From positions 796,822 through 860,821 of the forward strand of contig JAODUP010000129.1 in assembly GCA_025642065.1 (NCBI GenBank): a stretch of 64,000 bases of DNA, read 5' to 3'. This DNA comes from Paralvinella palmiformis. Its lineage: Eukaryota > Annelida > Polychaeta > Terebellida > Alvinellidae. Below the pieces are notes generated by a model, which saw only the letters and a program-made list of their open reading frames with translations, was not told the origin of the DNA and searched no databases. The translations under genes were made by a program, and so were the position numbers. Below, one piece after another: positions 25,601-40,500 of this stretch; the stretch's first letter is position 1; each line of letters opens with the position of its first letter.

Positions 25601-28600
25601 CAAGGTAGTTTCCAGTCATGCAGCACAGTTTTGTTCAACAAAGGAAAGAGGATAATAAATAACAATACATTGATATGGACAAAAAGAATTATAAATGCTG
25701 TTAGTAAAGTCTTACTTATTTTTCCATATTTGATAAAACAACTTGCATATGGAATCTATCTGGCTTTATAATTCCAAGAAGTTTTGTTACAGACACAGTA
25801 GTTTATACATGAGGGTCCTACCTTGATACAAAGATTCTCAATTTTCTTCACAGGTTGCTTGGATGAAAACAATGAATGCTTAACTAAATATGTTGATCAG
25901 GGCTATTCAAGAAATAATTGTATGAAGGTGATAGCAGGCAGTTCTTTTTAACCCCCTCACCCACAATTTAATTTTTTCCTGGATTCACCACTGAAGTTTA
26001 AAAATTTTTTTACACCCTTTCACCCAAGATTTAAAATTTAGCTTGCACTAATATTCCCCATTAAATATGGCATCTGTATATGAAATGTTCCTGTTTTATC
26101 AAGTAGTCTCATTTTGTATGCCATGTACAAAATTAGTTATAATACATAGTTTTCAAATTAATACACTTTATTCAGGTTTACTAATGAATATCTTTTATTT
26201 GCATGATCTGTTAGCTTTCTAGAAGTAAACATCTGTGATAATATTCATCCTAGATTGTGTTTTAGCTAATAATTTGTTGTATGCCTACAAACCAAAGTAT
26301 AAGGATATATTGTCCCCTGGAGGAATTGTCTATTTGGCACTGGGGATTATAGTGACCCCCCCCCCCCCGATAAATTATGATAGTATGCAGCATCCAAGTG
26401 GACTATGTGGCCTAAAAAATCGGGTTAAAAGATTTGAATAGGCAAATTACTGTGGTCTTGATACTATTAGATTCAGACATATCTGGGGAATGTAATTCAT
26501 CTTGAGGGACACGAAATCATTTTACACCAGACTTCACTGTGGACAACAAACAATAATATTTTGTTCACATGATAATCATTGATAACGTATATGCAGTTAA
26601 TCCCACGATGTTAAATTCTTATGAAGTTACATCAAAATCTGCATTCATTACCTCCACCAGTGTATACTTAATTAAAGTAGTGTTTACAGTGGGAAGTCTC
26701 AAAGTATACCAAAATTATTTAATAGATTTTATCAATCCATGCCCTGGCCATGACATACCACAAACATTTATTGCACACACGTCAGATGTCACTAACGTTC
26801 ACGATGATATTGACAAAATTAAACAATTTTTTCCAGTGTTAAACTGCTACATTATCTGATGAGATTTATTTCTTTGTGATTCTACATAAAATATACACGG
26901 TGTTCAATTTCCTGACATCTACCCAATATGATACATAGATTTTCACAAAACCGACCAACAATAATTATAATTTTTCTAGTCTACCCACCTTCCATAATAT
27001 TTTCTTTTACTCAGACCCCATCACCCTAAGTATTATTAATAAACTTGCCACCCATGACCCCCATATAGTTATAACTGGAATAGCCCTCAGTAAAACAAGC
27101 TATAATTGAAGATATATATCATCCCAATTATTACTTGGCTTTCGAGTGATGTACACTTGAGTATCATCAGCATGACAATAATATTTAATATTATCTCATT
27201 TATTATTTTCCCCAGCTGGTTTAGTGTACTTTAAATAATTATTGGTCCTAAAAATTTGCGAAATGAATCCCTGTGGTATACCAAAGTGAAGATTCACATC
27301 TGATGATGTTCTCCCAGTGATTGCAACACTCTAACTCTCACTAAAATACCACCTTACCCAGTTCAGAATTTTCCTTCGCTGAAATGCATAAAATCCTTTC
27401 ATTTATCCCAGTGTTAAATGTCTCTTACATCAAAAGTAACAAATAAGTCGACCATGATTAATGCAACCATGGATCTTTCTTCAGGGGTCTCACTGTGCAC
27501 TTTCAAAAGAGTAGTTTCTGTTGAATTGCCTCAAAATAACCAGACTGGCAAGTGCCATGTATATCAATGTGTTAATATACACCTGGTACTATTTATTTAA
27601 TAAGTTTTGAGAAAAAGTGAAGGTTAGATATAGGGTGATATTTTTTAATATCTTAGTTCAACAAAAATCTACTGAGCTAGAGTTATGGTAGCTTATTTCA
27701 CACATGGTGATATTATTAACTTGACCTCTAACCTATTTATAAGATGGCAGAAGTTGACCACACACATTTATTCAAAAGCCAAATAGGAAGTGGATTTAAG
27801 ATACATGATTTGTTTGTAGGTTTATATCCGACTTGTACGCCCATTTGTGGGATTTGTGGCATATGTCTTTGGGTGTGACTAGAAGTCGAGTTCAATTGTT
27901 TAGCCTGAGAGCTGGACCTAAATAGCCTGTGTTTGGGGGTTGTTTCCCTGAGGAGTCAGCCATCTGTCACAGGTGTCAGCAGTCCTGAGGCTAAACAAAC
28001 AAACAAACAAACCAATTAATCAATCAATCAATCAATCAATCAATCAACCTAGACTTGAAAGTTGAAGATGCATGGACATAATCTATCCAATACTTTCCCA
28101 CTTGAAATAGCATGTACATTCCTGGAAATGTTACTAGTATTGATCACATTTAGTGCGAGAACTTCATAATGTAAACAATATCGAAATATAAGTACATTCA
28201 GCTACCGTTACTAATGGTGTCTTCATAGGAAATACTTAACATGATGCAGCAAGTTTCTTCAGTTAGTCATCTCTCTCTTTCTGATTGACTCCTATGTATG
28301 TGACTTTAATTATGATGATGTCTATTATTAATCAGCTGACTAATGAACTTCATCTTCTGATCAACTACATAGTAACATCTATATTTTTATTTAATTATTG
28401 TTTAACTCAATTATTCTATGTATGCTATTTTGATATATTGTATGACCTGTAATTTGTTTGATTAAATTTACATTAGTGCGGTTGTTGCCCTATCAGTTCT
28501 AGACTGATACATGTCACGACAACATGAAACCAGTCACGTTGAAACAAAACAGTTGCTTACTCAACTCATCAACAGATCAGGGGTTTTAAAAACCTATGAT

Positions 28601-29781
28601 TCTGGATCTTCAAATCAAGCACTCTGTATATTTAGCCCTAAATAACAACTAAAGTATCTTGATAAATGTTTATCAGAGTCTTAACTTAATATTTTGATGA
28701 TGTCCTTCTTCAAGGCTAAAATTAATCATAGCTGAAGAATGAGGACAATGTGTGCTGTCATATGTTGAATAAGATATTTATTTTTGTTACGCAGCCCCTT
28801 GCCAACCTGGTGAATACCATGATGTCGACACCAATCAGTGTATTACCTGTCCTCAGCACACATATCAACCTCAGAAATGGCAAACATATTGTATACCATG
28901 CGGTGATAGTTACAGAACCGATTATTCTGGAGCAGTCAACCGATCCGAATGTATATGTAAGTGAATTAACGCTTTTAATCTGCTTGGTCCAACATGCTCT
29001 TTTCAGTCCTGTCTGGATTGATTCTAGTAATTAAGTATATACTCTGTTTATGGAATAAACCCATTTATGGTCATCATAAAACGATTAATGAAGAAGGTAA
29101 ACATTCTTACCAAAAATTACTATAAATTGTAATAATGATGACAATGATAAGATTCAGACGATGATGATAACAATAATGATTAATACATCCCTCTGTTGAA
29201 TGGCTTAGTGTATAAAACTTGTTGTTGCAGTTTTTTGCCCAGATGGTCAGCAGGTCGTGCCACCTGGTGGTAAGCGGTGTGCACAATGTCCCCGTGGTAC
29301 ATATAAAGACAATAAGGAAAATTTATATGGTCCATGTATGCTTTGTCCTGAAGGAAGGACCACTTTACGAACCGGTTCCACAAGCAGAAATGCCTGTGCC
29401 ATAGGTGTGTATGACTAAGTTTGCCAAATTAATTCTAAGTTTGTTATACATAGTACCTATTGCTGCATTTTGTTAATCTAATTTGAATGTTTTTATTTTC
29501 TTTGTGTGTAATATCTAACAGTATATATTCATGAATGCACAATTTTACCCATTTATTCATCACCAATGCTTTAAAATATATTTTCTTGTTGATTAATTAA
29601 CATTTCAAAGATACACAACCTTTATTGGGGTACGCCAATTAGGGCTGTTGTGAAATCTCTGATATTTGATATCACCTTAGGTAATAAGCGTACTGTATGA
29701 AAATAAAATAGGTCATTGATGTGACTTGGGATTGAAGATTGAAACACTGCTCTCTCTCTCTCTCTCTGTACATATATATAT

Positions 29782-29854
<73 letters not shown>

Positions 29855-30563
29855 CCCATGTTATTTATCATTTTATGCCAAACTGGTTGTGTATTCACAT
29901 AAATACTTTCTAATATAAAAATATATATTACCTAAACCCATAACAAATTGACCTAGCTAAATCATAATACATTTTATATGCCTCGTTAATGAACTTCAGT
30001 AAAAAAAACGGTTATTAAGATTAAAATGATATAGCCTCTGTTGGTCCTGGACTGCTCCTTGCAAACTCTTTGATATGGATGACTGTATGCATTTTAGAAA
30101 AGCTAATTCAATCATTAATTTCCTAATCAGCTTATTGTCACAATGGAACCTACCTGGACAAGGAAAATAACGTGTGCTGGTTGTGTCCCAGAGGAAAATA
30201 TCAACCTGATCCTCTTCAAGAAACATGTCTACTTTGTCCACCAGGCATGACAACAGATGGTCTTGGTGCTGTAGATAACAGTGAATGTCAGTGTAAGTAT
30301 ACATAGGAACTATATTGTTGAGAGGAAATACCACCATACATCTATTTAGTTGCTAGAATAATATCTGACTGAATCTATTGTGGTTACGACTTAATCTGAT
30401 TCACCTTGATTTTATATACCGGTAGCAAGCAAGTATGTATAAAGATGGTAGGCATAAAAACAATTACATATACAAGAAGTTAGACAACTCCTCGGCACTA
30501 TACTTATTTTATTTGTAATTATTGTCTAATGTGTTATTTTATTTGTAAATATTGTATAATGTT

Positions 30564-30614
<51 letters not shown>

Positions 30615-33600
30615 TTATGTATGTATGTATGTATGTATTGTGTGTGTGTGTGTGTGTGTGTAACATACATGTTGCTGAATAATTATCTATCTATATATCT
30701 ATTTATTTTCCTGCAAAAGTTTTCTGTCAGGATGGCTACCATGTTGTATCCTCCAATGGCACTTGCGAGGAATGTCCACGTGGTACTTATAAGGACAATA
30801 AACTAAGTATATTTGGTCATTGTGTGCCATGTCGCAATGGAAAAACTACTTCACAGAGTGGATCTACAAGCAGATATGACTGTTCTATAGGTAGGTATTG
30901 TAACGGTTAGTATTAATGCCAAATAATTAATGCTACTTAATTGATAACAGTTGGCTAACAAGAGAAAGCTTTTATATCTTAATTGATACAAAAACAAGGA
31001 TTTTTCTTGTTTACAAGTTTAGGAGCTTTGACAGTTTTTATTTGTTTTGTTAACTGTATTTTATTATTCAGTTATTATAAGTGAAGGTAGTAACTGTTTA
31101 ATCTATATGAGATGGATATCCTGTGCTACAGACTATTGCTCCAATAACCGTAATATTTTAATGTTCCAAATTCCTTTTCTACCTTCTGCCTAATTAGCCT
31201 ATTGTCGGAAGGGTTCCTACTTGCACAAGGAAGCTAATATTTGTAACTTGTGTCCGAGGGGACAATATCAACCAGAACCTCTTCAGGAATCCTGTTTGCT
31301 TTGTCCAGAAAATACTACAACAAGTTATCGTGGTGCTACCAATGACAGTGAATGCCAGCGTAAGTATATCCAGAATCAGTCACTGTGATCATGTGTTCTT
31401 CTATTCACAAAGGATGTACACTGAATATTAAAATTGTTGTCTTGCTGTTGCTGTTACCATTGTGTTTATGATCTGATATGCTCTTTATTGAATGTTCATT
31501 TAACAGTTTTCTGTCCAGATGGCTACCAAGTTGTATTTAATACAAGTTGTCAGGTGTGTCCACGTGGTACATACAAAGATAACAGGGGAGGTGTATTTGG
31601 TACTTGTAAAGATTGTCCTGAAGGAAAGACCACCTTGTATGAAGGTTCTACCAGCAAACGTGAATGTTATAAAGGTATTTCTTATTATTTGTTGCAATAC
31701 ATACCTAAACAGATATGTACCATCATTTCTTAGCTTAGGTACCATCATTTCTTAGCTTAGGTACCATAATTTTGTAACTTAGGTACCATCATTTCTTAGC
31801 ATGAGTACCATCATTTCTTAGCACAAGTACCATCATTTTGTAGCATGAGTACCATTATTTTGTAGCTCGATAACCATCATTCCATAGCTTGAGTACCAGC
31901 ATTCACTATCTATTTGGATGGATAGACGAATGTTGCTTAATGACACATCGTCACAATTTAGGTTATTCAGTGTCCTAGAACATTTGGAAATAAAACTGTG
32001 TTAAAGATTCTTTATAAAAGCTTAATAAGCCAGATTACTGGCATCATTAAAAGTTATGTATAAGCCAAGAAATATTCTCCAGCAGTTCTTTCTGAGTCTC
32101 TGCTCGATGATAATGTACTCTCATGTGGTGATATTCTGAACAAAGAAGGAGGATGTGATCAACTGTCAGGTGTTCTTGGCAGGAGATATACTCTGGTGGA
32201 TCTTCTCCAGCCAAGAGGTATATTCCTAATGACGCCTTTCCCGACAGGACCACACTGAACATCCTAATGTAGGCTGCACTGCATGCAATTTAATTTCAGA
32301 TTGCAGTGACCAGAATTCTGACCACTGCTTTCTTACATATTGAATAAAATACCCAGCAGAATACTACATCCTTTTTTTGTTTTAAAGGTGGAATGTAGTT
32401 CTAAAATACTGATGACGCTGTCTAATTGGATAGCTCAATTCTTCTGTATAAATGTTTCACTTGGACAAACAGGTGGAACCACTCTTTCTGTTCTGCCTTT
32501 ATTCCTGTGCTCTGGATTTCATTTTTGGGATACCGGGTGGTGTCATGAACTCTGATAAAAAATTTGAAAAATTGTGATTGGTTGTCCAGTAGAGGAAGCC
32601 GTACCTTCTCCAGAAACATACATACTGAAAATCCTTATGTGATAGATAATACATTATGTACTAAGTATGATTTACATGAAATTAGTAGATTGTCGCAATA
32701 GGAACAGAGTTAAATTGTTTTAACAAGCATTCTTTTCGAGTCCAATCCAGTTCACAAACCCCTCAATGTACCATTAGTTGCCCAGAGATTTTTGTTCTGT
32801 GCCTGATGGAACCTGAAGTGTTTCTTGAATTGATTTGCACTGAAAGATTCCTTGATAATTAGTGCCAACTGTATGTTCTTATAATACTTTTTGAAGTTGA
32901 GATCTTCCTTTTTAGAAAGAGTTTTAGAAAATAATGGAATGATAGACTGAGATTCCTATCCTGCAAATTACTGCAGTTAATTAGCACAAAATATTGTGAA
33001 TGACAGTCTGTCAAATGCAGGAAATTGTATATAAAATATTTACAAAATAATTTAGTATTCTCGGCCATAGAGGTGGCAATGATAGCACAAGGGTTTACAG
33101 CATTACACTGCAAACCTCCAGATTGTGTGTTTGAAACCAACTCCTACCTGTGTTTATGAGATGTTTATCTACCGGTTATCCACCTGTTTCAGCTGAGGGT
33201 AAACAAACCACCTTATCCATTCACTTATTAAGGAGAACTATAAGCATGAATGAACTATTTGTGGGCCATATCCGATTTTCTTCCTATTTTTCATGCTTCA
33301 GCTGCTGCATGCAAACCAGGATGGTATTTGAAAATAAAAGAGAATATGTGTCAAATATGTGCCTTAGGTTACTTTCAATCGGATGATTATCAGACATCTT
33401 GTGATCCTTGTCCTCCTGGCAAGACAACAGCTAATCTTGGGGCTACAAGCTTTTCAGAATGCAAGTGTAAGTACAATCTTCATGACAACATTATCTATAA
33501 TTAACTGGGTGTTATTGTGTGTTTCAGACTTTTATTCCATGTATTTGTTTAATTTGGTGGCTGGAATTCTTTACAGATGTCAATGATTAAAGTCCGACTT

Positions 33601-36600
33601 GGCACTGCAACGAGTAATGTATTATGACAAGCCACATAAAATAAATAAATCTAGATCCAGACTTTGGCATGTTTTATCTCCCTTCTATTTGCTTCATTCT
33701 GGTTTTGTCATAACTTTTTTTTCCATTGCAGTTTATTGTCCAGATGGTGAACAGCTGGTGCCATCAGGTGATGACTGTGAGCTGTGTCCACGTGGTACAT
33801 ACAAAGACAATAACGAAGGAGCGCTTAACCCATGTAAAAATTGTCCTGAAGGAGTGACCACTTCACGGAATGGTTCTACCAGTATACAGAACTGTAATAT
33901 TGGTACGTTGGTTCTCATGATGTTCTCACACAAATTGCATTCATGACACTGGCTGAAATAGCTACCTTTATATCATAAAGTAGAGGTTTTCAAATCTGAC
34001 CCTACTATGAATTGACTGATAATGTGTTTATTCAGTGTCATTCTCTCATGCCATTATATAATGAGCTTAAAATAGTATGGCATTGAAAAGGAGAAAAAGA
34101 GAATGGAAGAAGCGTAGTGGTTGTACCAACGACCATATAAAATAAGATGGGACAGTGGGCGATAGCATTTGGTATTGTGTGAAATAAACAGTTAGCAGCG
34201 CCGCCTTGTGGAAAACATGGTACATTCTAATTTAAGGTCGAATGGACTATCACAAGAAAAGTCAGCATTAAGCAGACACTGGACAATCCAACTGGATCTG
34301 TTCATGGATAAAAGTTAAATAAATCGGGGAGAGGAGTAACAGTGGCATCTATAGTATAGAGAATGAGTTGGCTGGGACTATTAAATGAATTAGAAAGTTG
34401 GATTCGCCACTCATTTGGTGCAGTTGAAAAGTGTAATAATTGGTCCTTAGTCACTAGTGTCGAATTAGTTTTTGCATGATCTATTTTATGATGCGAGCTG
34501 CGTTAAGATGTGCTGTGATAGATATGTGTCTATATCAGTATATGACCATTGTTATTACTGATCATGTATTTCAGACACTGTGTTATGTTTCTTTCAAATA
34601 ATCCATGCCAAAAATATATTGGCCAATGAGCAAATATATTCCGGAAATAAAACGAGGCAGTGAGTTAAATCAGTGCACTTTATTAAGTGTAAATGTTATA
34701 ACATAACATGACTTGAATGTAATATAAAATGAATATAACACACATTATCATAAATAATATCCACAACAAGAAAGCTCTGAATGTAATCCTTAAATATTCT
34801 ATAAATGATGTGTTCTGCTTTATATGTATTTTGAATTTAAAAGTAATAATTACAAGCTTTTACAAGTGTACATAAAGACACAAGAAATAATAATTAATGA
34901 CACTGATCAATCAACAGTGCCTTAATTTCAAAAGTTTACAGTTCTTTTTACCCTTGCAACTATTGAATTCTCTACTATTCACACATAAAACATGATGTAG
35001 ACGGATATTAATATACCAGTGTACAACAAACTGTAATGTTTTACAAGAATAACATTCTAACTTTCCTTGTAGCATAAGTGTTACTAGTCTAGCTCTAACT
35101 TTACTCATGTGGAGGATCTTTTCAATATTATTACAGAATTCTGCTTCTATCAATGTACACACTTCCATTAAATCTAAACTGGGTAAAAGACCACCAGCGG
35201 GAAGATCTTGATACTGCTTAGCAGCAATAAACACATGGGTAGAGTTTGCTTTATTTAAAACACCAACTAAACCTGCAGCACATTTACTACACATAATCTT
35301 TGTAATTTTGTGAGAAATGTATCCCGCTATATAAATGATGATAATGTCTTCCTCTACTGTAAGCAGAGTTTGTTGGCTAAAAATAACTATGAGACATCTG
35401 ATGACATCAGGTATCTCGGAAGGAGAAGGAACTGGTGGGTGTAGAGGCTCATTTGTGTTGGACTGGAGCAATACATTTCAAATTAGATAGAAATGTAAAG
35501 ACATCCTGCTGACAGTTAGACAAAGCACTTGTATACAAAGTCTGATCTACCATGATCTGTCAGAAGGCAATATGGAATTGTGTGGCACCAGATTGGTCCC
35601 CGTGTCCACCTTTCACCCTCCCTGAAAACACTGGCAAATCCACATGTTTTTGCGTAAATTTGGCAGCCATTCTGATAGGTAACAGTGAATTGACACAGTA
35701 AAATGAAACAACATTGTTCTCTCTAACTTTCAAACATAACGTTTTAAGATTGTTGCATATATTTTTCAATAAATGTGGTGGATCATAGAAGACAATGACA
35801 CCATTATTGTTGTGCATAAAATATGGCTTGCTAGTTTTGAGAATAAGGCCACATTTACTTGCAATTTTAATACACTTCAAAAGAATATTTTTCAGCAAAT
35901 CAACACTTGGAGTACTGCTGGTTACAAAATAGCCAATTCGTTGCTTCCACTTACATGCTAAACCTCTTAACATAAACACGACGACTGGCTAAATATAAAA
36001 ATTTTCAAACATCTCCAAAATCTTCCACTTCATCATACTCAGGGTTACATGACACATTTTCTTTTATTGCCAGTTCATCAAACACAACACAGCCTAATTT
36101 TGACTGATCTGCCATTACATTAACTTTAATTTTGAAAGTATCCAACAAAGCTTTATTTGTGACACTTCTATGGAGTGTTTACACTGATGGTACCAGGAAG
36201 ACTTTGGCAAGGAGCTTTTATGTTTGTGGGCTGGAATGCAGGATAAATAATGCAACAGATTTATCCTGGACAGTCCACCTTCTTCCCTTTGAGAAGCGAT
36301 GTTGAGATGACACAAAATCAAGAACTGGACCAGACATATGTTTACCAAATTCCTTTACCAGCTAAGCTACAGATATGTCATCCATGGCTTTTACTTTGAG
36401 TTGTGTAGCCTTGAGCACATTTTAATTCAGCTTAATTGGTAATTTGTACTCGTAGTCTGGATGTACATGCTTTGAGTTTCTTTTTCCTGAGGGTTAGATC
36501 AGTAGATGGTGACCATATTGGACTAACTGTAAATAAAATGCATGTAATTTAATTATGATTAACCTCTGAGACTAGATCAAATAACATGGATTATTTATTC

Positions 36601-37506
36601 AGTTGACCAAACTTGCGATAATCATAATCATAGCCATTTCTTCATCATCAAGGGACTTATGATATAATTCATTAATTGTATTTCAATATTAATATAAAGT
36701 GATTTTAGAATTTTCCATAGAAATAGAATGATTATTGATTGTCAGCCAACAGGCAATAATATAGGTATTTTGAGTATTTCTCTCAGCTACTCTTTCTCAA
36801 TTATATTTGGAATGTTACCTACCTCATTTTTCTCACTTGTGAATTTGAAAAATTATAGGCCTAGACATTTTCCTTGACTGTTGTGGGAATGAAGGGCCAC
36901 ACAATAATTGCCCATCTTCAATCTTCTATTAATTTTCACACTCTTTGATAGAAACTGTCAAACTTGCTGGTAATCTCTCATACCATGTCTACCGCACCGC
37001 ATATTTATTACACGCCAAACAGTCCTCGTCCCATCTCCCCCATGCGATCTTTGGCTATTTTGTAGACATTTTCCTGTTATATAATGAATTGAATAAATAA
37101 ATAATACATATTAAATACTACATACACATACACACAATTGTGGATTTTCTACACAGTAGATATAAATACACTAAAGTGCACCTATACCACATAATGAATA
37201 CAAATAATGATAGATAATATTTAACAGTTTTTTCGTTTATAGAAAAAGCACTTTTTATATGAGATGAATTGCTGGTATGTTATTATCATATTTTACTTGC
37301 TATATATCTGTGTATTAGATCTGACAACTGGATACCATTAATTATTGATGATGATGAAATACGTCATGGGAATGATACCAACATTATATTATGTCATTTA
37401 ATATTTACTAAAAAATATCTGACAAAATATTAAAACGACTTACAGTAAATCACAACATAATTGTTTCTGTTATAATTTATTCGATTCTTTAAGGTGCACC
37501 TTAATG

Positions 37507-37543
<37 letters not shown>

Positions 37544-40500
37544 AGTATATTGTAAATCACACTGTATCAAGTGTCAGCTTTTCATTTTTATGATTAGATG
37601 TTATTTATAAGTCTTTTATTTATAGATGATTGATAATCTCATTTCAGCATAATGTTGTGTTCCACTGGTGAATATGTATGTATTAAAAGAATCCGCTGCA
37701 ATATGATCATATAATAAAATTATCAATTCCCTGTATTTTGTATTACCTCATTAGCTGCTTGTAAACCAGGCGAATTCTTAAATGAGAGCATCAATGCGTG
37801 TGAGAAATGTCCCAAAGGTACTTATCAACCAGACCGTCTTCAGATCTCTTGCATCTCTTGTCCTTCTGAAACAACAACAAATCCTGGAAGCAAAAATGCA
37901 TCCGACTGTCAGTGTAAGTATCCCGGCTTGCCAACCAGTAAACAAAGGCACTGTTGTATTTTCATTCAAATTTGATAGAATTGTCAGTATATGAAATGAC
38001 TAGAAGGAAATTCTGGCTGTATGTAGTTAATGCAATTGTTTATGGAATATCAGTAATAAAACGCTAACTATATAGTACGAGGCAATAATAAATGCTATGT
38101 GTTGATTTCATATTCTTAACAGTCTTCTGCGCAGATGGCTGGCAAGTTATAGGTGATAATCAGTGTGAACCTTGTCCCAAAGGCACATACAAGGACAGCA
38201 AAGAGGATGTGTTTAGTCTTTGTACACCTTGTCCTTTGGGATATACCACTGCTCAAATTGAATCTACCAGCAGATATGATTGTAAAATAGGTATTATTGT
38301 GATTTAGGTCTCTGATTAAACTACCTAGTCAGTATTGTAATTTGGAGGTGTATGTCCATGGATATGTGTGTGTGCATGCGTGTCCTTCGCGAATTATTAA
38401 TTAGTATTTTATATCATCAGCTGCCTGTGAGCCCGGCCATTACAGAGACACTAATAGCAACATCTGTAAACCATGTCCACTTGATACCTACCAACCTGAA
38501 AGACTTCAAACATCATGTATTGAGTGTCCTGACATTACTAAGACTAAATATATTGGCGCTGTGAATAAATCATCTTGTCGCTGCAAGTATCACCACCAAT
38601 GTGGTTTTTTTTAGGAACTAATCTTTTGGTATATGTCGCCTCTGCTCTCTAATATGTTTATGCGTATTAACAGTTTAATTCAATATTGGAAATTACTAAT
38701 CCAAATTAGCTTTTTTCTGCCCATTGTTTACAGTTTGTCCTGATGGTTATGAGATGTCCTCTGAAGAAAAATGTGAACCATGTCCAATTGGCACCTACAA
38801 ATTGAGAGAAATTTGTATACCTTGTCCTGAAGGATATACAACCTCTGGTAATGGTTCTGCCAGCAAGGATTACTGCAACATTGGTATGTTTCTTAATTGT
38901 GAATTGGCTATAACATGTCATTGATGAATATGTGAATGCTATTTGTAAAATGAAAACCTTCACTTGACTATTTCTTAATGTTAATTCCACCCCTATCATT
39001 AAGTGCCTATATATTGCCAATCAAAGTTTGGGTTAATTTTTTTATACATGATGACTCGTATAATGAATTATGCATTATTTATTTACGCAAAAATCCTATA
39101 TTTTATTACACCACCATTTGTGCTAATCGGTATGCTTTGTTTTAGGTGCTTTTTAAGAAATTCTCAGTATCCTGTTGGTTCACTTTGTTAATTTTATTGT
39201 GTCACTTTGAAACAAATTAATGAAACTGCCTTTTTGGCCTCGTGGGTAGAGCACAAGACTATTTACCTGTGGCTATGGTAAATTTGTGCGGGTTCATGCC
39301 TCAGCCGTGGCACTATAGTTGGAGGAGTTTTTCATCTAGCCAGGCAACTAGCAAGGTTTTCTCCACCGAACATGCCATCTATTCTAAATTTTACATTTAT
39401 TTGGAATTAGTCTCTGTGAGAAAGCTATAAATTACAGACCATATGCATCTCCCTCAATTGAGGTTACCAGCCACGTTAAAAACTGCCATTTTTGCCATTA
39501 TTATTATTATTATTAATGAAACTGTTAACCATAATGTTTGTTGTGACATAATTATGGGCATTAAATATAAAGCTAAAAGCTAGAATCCTTGTAGTGAGCT
39601 AAATGTCATGAAGCATTTTAGATTTAATAAAACAAATATCAACTTTAGAATCCACATTTTGCACTATAAATAGAGATAATTTGGGAAAGAAAAGTATACT
39701 GCATTGATGAAGCAAACCTTGCCACTAAGAACGGAAATGAACCTTCAATAACTTCGGATATCACAACTGTAGAGGTGATAATGGTGACATTCAGCTACTC
39801 CGTGTTATTTTTGCTCCAGTATTAAAATAATAGAATAACTGTAGCTCTATTTTGATAGAAATTAACATACAACTTGAAGGGAAGAAAGTGATTTTGATGT
39901 TGACTTTTAGAAAGCTTATTTAAAGGGATAGTCCGCCTTCATTTCAAATTTTCAGGACTAATACAACTATGCTCAGAAATATCATAAATAATGTCTAAAT
40001 AATCCAGTCCAAAGTGCTAATTAATTGACAGTCAGTGCAGCCATTTTGAAGCTAGACAGAGACCTGAAGCTCCTGAATTTGTTGACCTGAAGTCTGTAGA
40101 GCCCGTACAAAAGCATGTAAATAAGTGTGAGCAAACAATTATTCCAGAACATGATGCATTTATCTTGTTTTTAAAAAAAAAACATCATGAATGGCATACA
40201 ACCACATCAAGTTGAGCCAGACAAGAGGAAGATGATTCAAAATGGCTCAGAATTTAACACTCAAGAGAAACTATAATCTGTGTCAGTCTAGCGAGCGCCC
40301 ACGTGACATCAGAGAATTTCAGAGAATCTGGCTTCCATGCAGCTGTAATGGCAGCCCTCCAGTAATTTGGATTATTTCCCTGTGCTTAATAAACAAACAA
40401 GGGATAAATTTTTGAATTTGTTTAAAGTCAGAATAATTTTTAAAATGATTTTAAGTTACATATTTAATAAATAAAGTTCTGATGCAAAGGGTACTTTATC

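Noticed and set aside
25855..25930. Possible extra exon (acceptor-like cacag, then CLDENNECLTKY)
   Set aside because: Too short, breaks the phase and the module pattern, and no donor in frame.
31717..31905. CRISPR-like regular repeat
   Set aside because: 22-bp units are directly adjacent without spacers and the DNA is eukaryotic; it is a minisatellite.
33733..33933. Antisense frames over exons (also 31500..31748, 43724..44056, 38706..39020)
   Set aside because: Shadows of GCC2_GCC3 exons, which have splice sites, phase and cysteine motifs on the + strand.
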